A DNA stretch of 64,000 nt from NCBI RefSeq assembly GCF_008831285.2, contig NC_045150.1, positions 6,026,001-6,090,000 on the forward strand, in the 5' to 3' direction. How positions within the stretch are numbered: position 1 is the stretch's first letter; each line of letters begins with the position of its first letter. Below the pieces are notes generated by a model. It was not told the origin of the DNA, did not search any database, and saw nothing but the letters and a program-made list of their open reading frames with translations. This DNA comes from Nymphaea colorata. Lineage: Eukaryota > Streptophyta > Magnoliopsida > Nymphaeales > Nymphaeaceae. Positions 58,449 through 64,000 of the stretch are shown here, piece by piece. The position numbers and the translations under genes were made by a program.

Positions 58449-61400
58449 CATGAGAGCCGAAATCCTCCAAGCCATCTTGAGGTCTGTCCAATCATTGGCC
58501 GACCGCTGCAATGCAGTGGGCAGTATGCTGGCGAGATGATTCTTCCATCCAAACCTGGATGGGGAATGCACACATGTGTGTGTGTATGGCCTGATTACTT
58601 GTATAATGGAGAAGCAAGTCAACTTAACCTCCAGTAAAACTATGACCCAGTTGTATAAACTATCGTGTAGTTGCAGACTTCAACGAAATTGAGTATTATG
58701 TATTAACTATTAAGTATCAGTGTATCGATGAAAATCTAATCATAAAAACAAGCATTAAAGTCAAGATAACAGCTCTAACCAAATTTTGGGCGAGTACGAA
58801 TTCTCGATGAGTCAAATGTGATCTGGATAATACTAAGTCCCTCTATTGGCCTTTCACAGTAGGGGGCTGAGCCAAGCTGAACCGAGTCAACATGTTTGCA
58901 TGGTGAGTCTTTAAACATTTGTATGTTTGTGTATGCATATATGGTGTATTTGTTTTGTGTACCATACATTCAAGACAAACCACCTATGAAAGCAGGAGCA
59001 AAAAGCACATTTAGAAGCTGATGCAGGGTTCATGACCATTATAAATTTAGGGAGTGGAAATCAGGAAATTAACTAAAAGCAAACAGAAACGAGGACAGAA
59101 GTGAGTATTATGAAATGAACTGGAAGCAAATTAAGGAGTGACAGGGAAGCAATTAGAAAATGATATATATAATGTTTCTTACAGAAAAAACAATATAACT
59201 CAAGATTAAGAAACTAATGCATTAAATACAAAACCCTTTTTTGCTTAATAGTTAATACCTTATACTTTTTTATAAAATTATGTTCAATTTACTCAATTAT
59301 GAAATTAAATGATTTTTTATAAAACGGGTGGGTTCCACTGGGAATCGTGATTCCCTAATGTAGAATCTTGATTCCATTTATTTGGTGGACGTGTGTTTCC
59401 TTTAAAAGGGAAACATGTCTCTCTTTCAAAAGAAACATCCTTCCTTTAGATGGGAACAGCACTTTCTCTTCTTTTTCTATAATGACGTTGCCAGCAACCC
59501 TTTGGAAGCACCTTGCTTTTTGCTTAAGTATGCTTCTTTGGAAATGCACTTCCTGAGCTCCATGGCCACTTTTGGTAACCCTAGTATATTTATTGTCATG
59601 GATCAGACTATGATCCATTGGTGCAGGTGCAAATTCCAGTGAGGAGGATCTCCATAAAACTTGGATGCACAGATGATATTTTAGGCAAAGAAATGCATAT
59701 TGATTATATATATTTCTAAATGAAAAGTACCAAAATAGAGCAAAATAATACAAAACATGATTTTGCCTTGTTCAAGCCATGTCCGTATCTGCACCTGTGT
59801 CCAGCCATGTTGACATTGCTGCAGTGCCCTTCCAGGAATGTTTGTGTGACATAGATCAGTTGCATGTCCTGATTGTTATATTTTAAAAATAAAACATGGT
59901 TTATCTAATTGTATTTGCCGTTTTAGCAAATTAATTTGAACCATTGTTTGCAGACATTCTGATCCACCAGTGATACAAATAGCTTTTCAGTATACAGTTG
60001 TGGTGCCACATGAAGAAACTCCAAGTTCAGGATCATCCTCTTCTTTCAAGTATGATTACCCAGTCCATTATATATTTGCATGATACTGTACACGAGTCTT
60101 TATCATTTGGTGTTTTATAAGGTCGATTTCTTAATATTTCTTGTTTGGCAAATGGTGGCCATCATCTTCAGTCCCCTGTTTACATAGCAAGGAAGAATTC
60201 ACATTCATAGGTCCGAAAGAATGGAGACAGATTAGTGAAGCACCAAGTAGACAATAAAATATGCTGTTTGTTTCTATGCAATTTTCTTGTAATTGTGATT
60301 CTTTAGCTGATCACCTACACTGGAAGTTTGAATGAAAAAATTGTGCACAGCAAAGAAATGTGTTGGATATAGGAGATCATCTTTTATAAACTAATTTGGT
60401 AAGGCTTAGAACAATTCTGAACCATTAAGTGGAGTATTACTTGGGCTCTGTTTGTTGTGTAACAATCACCATTCTCGGTTTTTTGTATCCAATCAATATC
60501 TTCTACTGGGTTATATGATCAGTGTACGCATCTCAGTTATGTGCATGCACATGGCTAACTATCAAGCAATCCTTTTATTTTGTGGTTTTTCTCAAAAGAA
60601 ATGTGTATGAGCCTAGAAGGCTGGTGTCATGATCAAGTCTTCGTTTACATCTGTTCCCAAATGTCAAGTACGAGTATTTGGTTACAAAGATTGCTGGTTG
60701 TTGTTGCATCTATTTTTACAACAGAATTTTCTATGAAAATGGAAATAGGTACAAAAGATAGTTGTCCTAGTTAAGGTTTTTAACTTCTCTGGAAATGATG
60801 TGAACCATGGTTACTTACACAAAAACAATCAAAAGTTTTTTTTCCACGCTATCTGGTGTCATAGACTTTGGAGATCTAAAGAAATCAAAGATTGAAAGCT
60901 TGGTAAAATTCCCTGTAACCTAGTTTGCAAAATCGTGAGATGAATTTTCCTGTTTGGAAGGTCATTTAATACATCTAAATACAACTGAAACTTGGTGGTA
61001 AATGAGTCAGTAACTAATGCAATAGAATTACAGTACGAAACAATAAAGCAAATCAAGTGGTGGAAGATATGGTTTTATAGCCAAAACAGCAGGTTGTTTG
61101 GACAGTTGCCTTCCACTGTTTACTTTTTCCATTTAATTACATTTTTTGTGTCAGACACAATTATAGTACTAAAACAGAAAAGCAAATCAATCAGTGGAAG
61201 ATCTGGTTCTATTCGCCAAAACCGGCAATTTACTAGCTCAGTTGCCTTTGATTATTTACTTTCTAGATTTTATTGCATTTCTTTCGTAGGAGGATATTTG
61301 ATGGTGTGAGCTCTTCATTGGTAAGTTAATATGTGTTGGCAAGGCGGAAGTGCATTGACAGATGGAAACTCTGGAGGTGCAGATTTAAGAGTTTGTAAAA

Positions 61401-62948
61401 CAAACTACATATTATACAGTGAAAGATTAAAATGTTCTGGAGGAATAGGTGGCAACAACATGGAAGGGTATGAGATCTTCCAATTTAGAGCATCATGAGG
61501 TTCAATATTTAGGGTCTATAATGCAACAATATGATTGGTTTGAACTTTGAAGAAGATTGCTTAGCAGGGTAGAGTTGGTCTACTCTTTGGTTAACAGGGT
61601 TGGGACTAATGGTTTCTTGTGATAGAAAATCTGTTTTGTGATTGAAAAGGTCTTTATAGAAGACTGCCACTAGATCGGCATTTATATATTGTGCTAAACA
61701 TTAGGTGGGTAAGGTGTGCCAATATGAGCAACTGCATATTAGCAGGATGCATATGTCAAAATTATCCAGAAAGGATAACCAAGTATGGATTTTGATAAAT
61801 GCAGTGCGTTTATTTTGATTGTCTTCTCTTTGTCCACTTTATATAGGTTTGACATATTGCCATTTAATTTAACTAATCAAGTCCGATGCAAAACATTTGT
61901 TCTCCTCGTACTATCAAAAGCATCTGACATTTTAAGCATCACAAAAATATTGTTTTTAGGTTTTTATTGGCAAGGCTTTCTCAGGTATTCAGAAATTTAA
62001 AAATGTATAAAAATAGTTAAAATTAATGAGATTATCAGTTTGTCAAGACAAGAACTTTGCAGGTGTGAGGTGAACGTGTCAGTGTCACCCTCAACAGCGA
62101 GGGTTGGGTATGATGCTGCCGCCGTCTATGGTGACAATTGGGTGCCTTGACTTCAACCCTTCCAGACATGGTATTGGGAGATAGAGTCGCCCTTTCTGTC
62201 CAGCGATGAGGGTTGATGCTGTCAGCCTTTACCCTCACCATCTGGCATGAGGGCGACGCCACCAGACGGTGACGATTGTTTCCACTGACCCTCGCCATCC
62301 TGGCTAGAGGCGATGTTTTTTTTTTTTTTGTCATTTCTGATTTGTCTATATATTTTAATATATTTTTTTAATAAACGGCCGATAGGAATTAGGTGCAAAA
62401 ATTTAAGGGCCTATTTAGTTCAGCTCGAAAAATGAGCGGCTTTGTGTTGTTTGCCCAAATGTTGGGTATCATTTTTGTAGTTTTTGAAATAATTATTAAA
62501 ATATTATAGATGCCTAGAAAGTTGAAAATCTATTAAAAAGTGTTTCTTCAAAAAGTTGTGAAAATATCACGATAACAAACACAATATTTTCGTGATTTTC
62601 TGTTTTAGTTTATTTTCAGAATATCACAATTCTATCACCCTTCTTTCCACTTATTTCTCATTTTATATTTTGAAAAAAAATCGATATTTGTGAGTGCTTA
62701 TAAGTCTTTTTTTACAATGACTTTATTCTTGAAGTAGTTTGAATAATTCCTTGTCTTTGTTTTCTGAATTCAAGTACTGAATCTCGCATAAAGAAATTTT
62801 GGTCTTTCACATGCATCTTTCCAGGAACAGCCATTCTCTTAGGCGACGGCTAAGAATAAGGACACTGCAGTATAATGTGGCACAACATATAAATGAACTT
62901 TATGATGGTGTGGACTCTGAAGTCGTCCTTTCCATTCTTGTGCACAAG
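45592..62948 (+). CDS. Divergent SEC23-family COPII coat protein, first eleven exons (gene continues past the window)
   Basis: Exons: 45,592-45,922, 46,068-46,133, 54,334-54,387, 54,484-54,656, 54,829-55,015, 55,140-55,285, 55,356-55,510, 57,054-57,135, 57,352-57,467, 59,954-60,049 and 62,825-62,948. All are GT-AG and in phase, 510 codons. The zinc finger is C53-x2-C56...C73-x2-C76. The trunk follows (PVYVAAIDLS; GLVTFSHKVGLYDVQGPIPV; SGPPDYGPGQLDTRRYGEQY; FLSIESGGSLFLY), then the beta-sandwich (QIAFQYTVVVP; RRLRIRTLQYNVAQHINELY). SEC23 pairs with SEC24 as the inner COPII coat on ER exit sites and is the GTPase activator for SAR1. The helical and gelsolin domains are beyond the edge. The N-terminus lacks the long canonical start and resembles the divergent plant clade of Arabidopsis At4g01810. 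No disruption is seen. Confidence 0.93.
46215..46236 (+). repeat. Run of 22 guanines
   Basis: Uninterrupted G homopolymer in SEC23 intron 2 on the transcribed-sense strand, followed shortly by GGGGGG. It can form a G-quadruplex and is also prone to length errors. Confidence 0.9.
48237..48511 (-). repeat. 3' LTR of the Copia element
   Basis: Identical to 53,037-53,311; the right-hand base in plus numbering is the LTR start (TGTTAGCG). Confidence 0.97.
48506..52816 (-). pseudogene. Copia gag-pol polyprotein with two in-frame nonsense codons
   Basis: Single reading frame from ATG at 52,816 (MDQPTPSL) to a stop formed at the LTR edge. Domains: gag UBN2-like (about 15-250; YLTWKRQIVPFIKSHRLYGH), zinc knuckle C290-x2-C293-x4-H298-x4-C303, protease D361-S-G, integrase HHCC (H505, H510, C542, C545), integrase acids D569, D632 and E668, then reverse transcriptase with IYVDDI and RNase H (STEAKYRAMA). 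The frame is broken by TAG at 49,745-49,747 just before LDVKNAFLHG, and by TGA at 48,968-48,970 within YTDAD-stop-AGDPDD. There are no frameshifts. Only 1,023 codons are translated from the start ATG. Gag, protease and integrase are intact, so RT and RNase H would have to come from elsewhere. Confidence 0.95.
48512..48525 (-). other. Polypurine tract of the Copia element
   Basis: Reverse strand TTGAGGGGAGC directly precedes the 3' LTR, the expected second-strand primer site. Confidence 0.75.
53025..53036 (-). other. Primer-binding site, tRNA-Met(i) type
   Basis: Reverse strand TGGTATCAGAGC immediately follows the 5' LTR. This is the usual plant Copia site complementary to the initiator methionine tRNA 3' end. 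Confidence 0.93.
53037..53311 (-). repeat. 5' LTR of the Copia element
   Basis: Identical to 48,237-48,511. In this orientation its promoter would drive transcription opposite to SEC23. Confidence 0.97.
55511..57053 (+). other. SEC23 intron 7
   Basis: 1.5 kb with no recognisable gene or transposon ends. An open stretch at about 56,122-56,553 has no family resemblance. Confidence 0.6.
57468..59953 (+). other. SEC23 intron 9 with a (TA)n microsatellite
   Basis: 2.5 kb. A TA run lies at 58,408-58,444, followed by a GC-richer patch (58,450-58,570) of unknown origin. No gene seen. Confidence 0.6.
58408..58444 (+). repeat. (TA)n microsatellite in SEC23 intron 9
   Basis: About 18 TA dinucleotides. 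Confidence 0.95.
60050..62824 (+). other. SEC23 intron 10 with a GC-rich repeat-like patch
   Basis: 2.8 kb. At about 62,060-62,310 there is a GC-rich island with recurring CCCTC, GAGGG and GGTGAC words (for example CCCTCACCATCTGGCATGAG) ending in a T run, unlike the AT-rich surroundings. It may be a fragment of a dispersed repeat. No coding is seen. Confidence 0.5.
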
Positions 62949-64000
62949 GTTCTGACTTATTGTTTTTCACTTTTACTATCTGTTTGTGTTTTATACGTAT
63001 CTTTCATGCCAGTTTGTATGATTCAGTGACAACAGATTGCAGAGTCGAGGTGTTGATAGTGTTTATCCACTCGGAATTGTTTGCATCCAAAAGCATAGGT
63101 TGTATTTACTGATTTAGGAGTAAGATCATGTTCACAAATTGGCCAGATATCTTGAAATGTCCTGGTATTATTGCTGCTTTGAGGCCAGCCGATAATATTG
63201 GCCTAATGTCCTGCTATTGTCAAAACACCACCGAAAGCACAAACATCTCAACATTATTGCAACATTATTCTGAGACATTTCCAATATTTTCACGAGACTT
63301 TTGAGAAGGTCGTTTTCCAATATTTTTAAGCATGTAATTTTTTTTTCTTGTTTATGCTTCCAAAAAGTTTTTCTACTTATTCCTTCATAATTTTGCAAGA
63401 AAAGTTTTATGAAGCTATTATTTTCTAACCTCTTTTGTTTTCTATATTTTTAAGATTTTTCAAAATTTCCTCAATATTTTCTGGAGAGAAACCATGCTTT
63501 GTTAACAACTCCTGAGAAAAACCTTGCTGAGATATTGTGGCAAATGACTTTTGTGGTTATGGTCTATGGTAGGAGCTACAAGAATGCACAATTGTGTGTA
63601 GTGGCATGTACATGGTCATTGAAAATGGCATCTGTTTTAAATATTATGCTCCATGATGGTTTGCAAAGGTAGTTATTCTCATGCAACATGTCTTGCTATT
63701 ATTGTTTTACTAGAAGTATAGATATCTTAAAATGTCATCTTTTGTTGCATGCTGACTTGGAAAGAGCGTGCAACTCTCCTGAGATCTAAATAACTACTTA
63801 TGATGAAATAAAATCCCAGTTGCCCTTGCAATTACTGAACTTACTCATGCTATCTGTGTGGCATTTTGTCTTAACTATTTAGGAAAGCCTAAGGACTAGG
63901 CCTGTGTTCATTATAGGCTATAACCATGTCATCTTCATAGATTGTAGCCCTCTTCAGTTGATGAGTACTAGGACTATGTGTGGAAGCAGCATATTGAATA
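62949..64000 (+). other. Start of the next SEC23 intron up to the window edge
   Basis: Begins with GTTCTG. No further SEC23 exon and no transposon structure is recognised. Confidence 0.6.

Noticed and set aside
58364-58637. Tyr-Ile repeat frames at 58,364-58,637
   Set aside because: They are translations of the (TA)n microsatellite.

Overview
This is nuclear DNA of a flowering plant, not a microbe. The genes are split by GT-AG introns and the intergenic DNA is AT-rich with many microsatellites. There are Ty1-copia, PIF/Harbinger and hAT-type transposons and a fragment of organellar 23S rRNA. The protein families (NSR-type RRM protein, plant LEA_2/NHL membrane protein, divergent plant SEC23) are angiosperm-typical. 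I cannot name the species.

Layout. Positions 1-6,800 hold a few short exon-like stretches of unidentified genes and a decayed hAT transposase (about 2,005-4,840), which is itself split by a 964-bp non-autonomous element with a perfect 8-bp target-site duplication. Positions 7,072-10,827 (minus) carry a complete six-exon gene for a nuclear-speckle-type RNA-binding protein (269 aa). Positions 13,989-22,663 (plus) carry a three-exon LEA_2/NHL-like membrane-protein gene with a one-base frame break in exon 1 and a 6.9-kb intron containing a decayed Copia element. Positions 27,086-27,922 (plus) are a single-exon gene of a plant-specific family of unknown function. From 28 to 45 kb there is no host gene. 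That stretch holds a roughly 1.9-kb tandem segmental duplication whose boundary lies in a degenerate 23S rRNA fragment, and one copy is interrupted by a 5.9-kb PIF/Harbinger element with both expected genes (Myb/SANT-like and DDE transposase). Positions 45,592-62,948 (plus) carry the first eleven exons (510 codons) of a divergent SEC23 COPII gene that runs off the right edge. Its 8.2-kb second intron contains an antisense Copia element (48,237-53,311) with two identical 275-bp LTRs.

The host genes are unrelated housekeeping or stress-type genes and do not form a pathway. The most unusual content is in the mobile elements. An RNase H1 N-terminal (hybrid-binding, viroplasmin-like) domain is encoded directly behind the Harbinger transposase, and an intact pre-insertion site for that element survives in the sister duplication copy. 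Both Harbinger genes and the young Copia element carry in-frame nonsense codons of the kind expected from C-to-T transitions.
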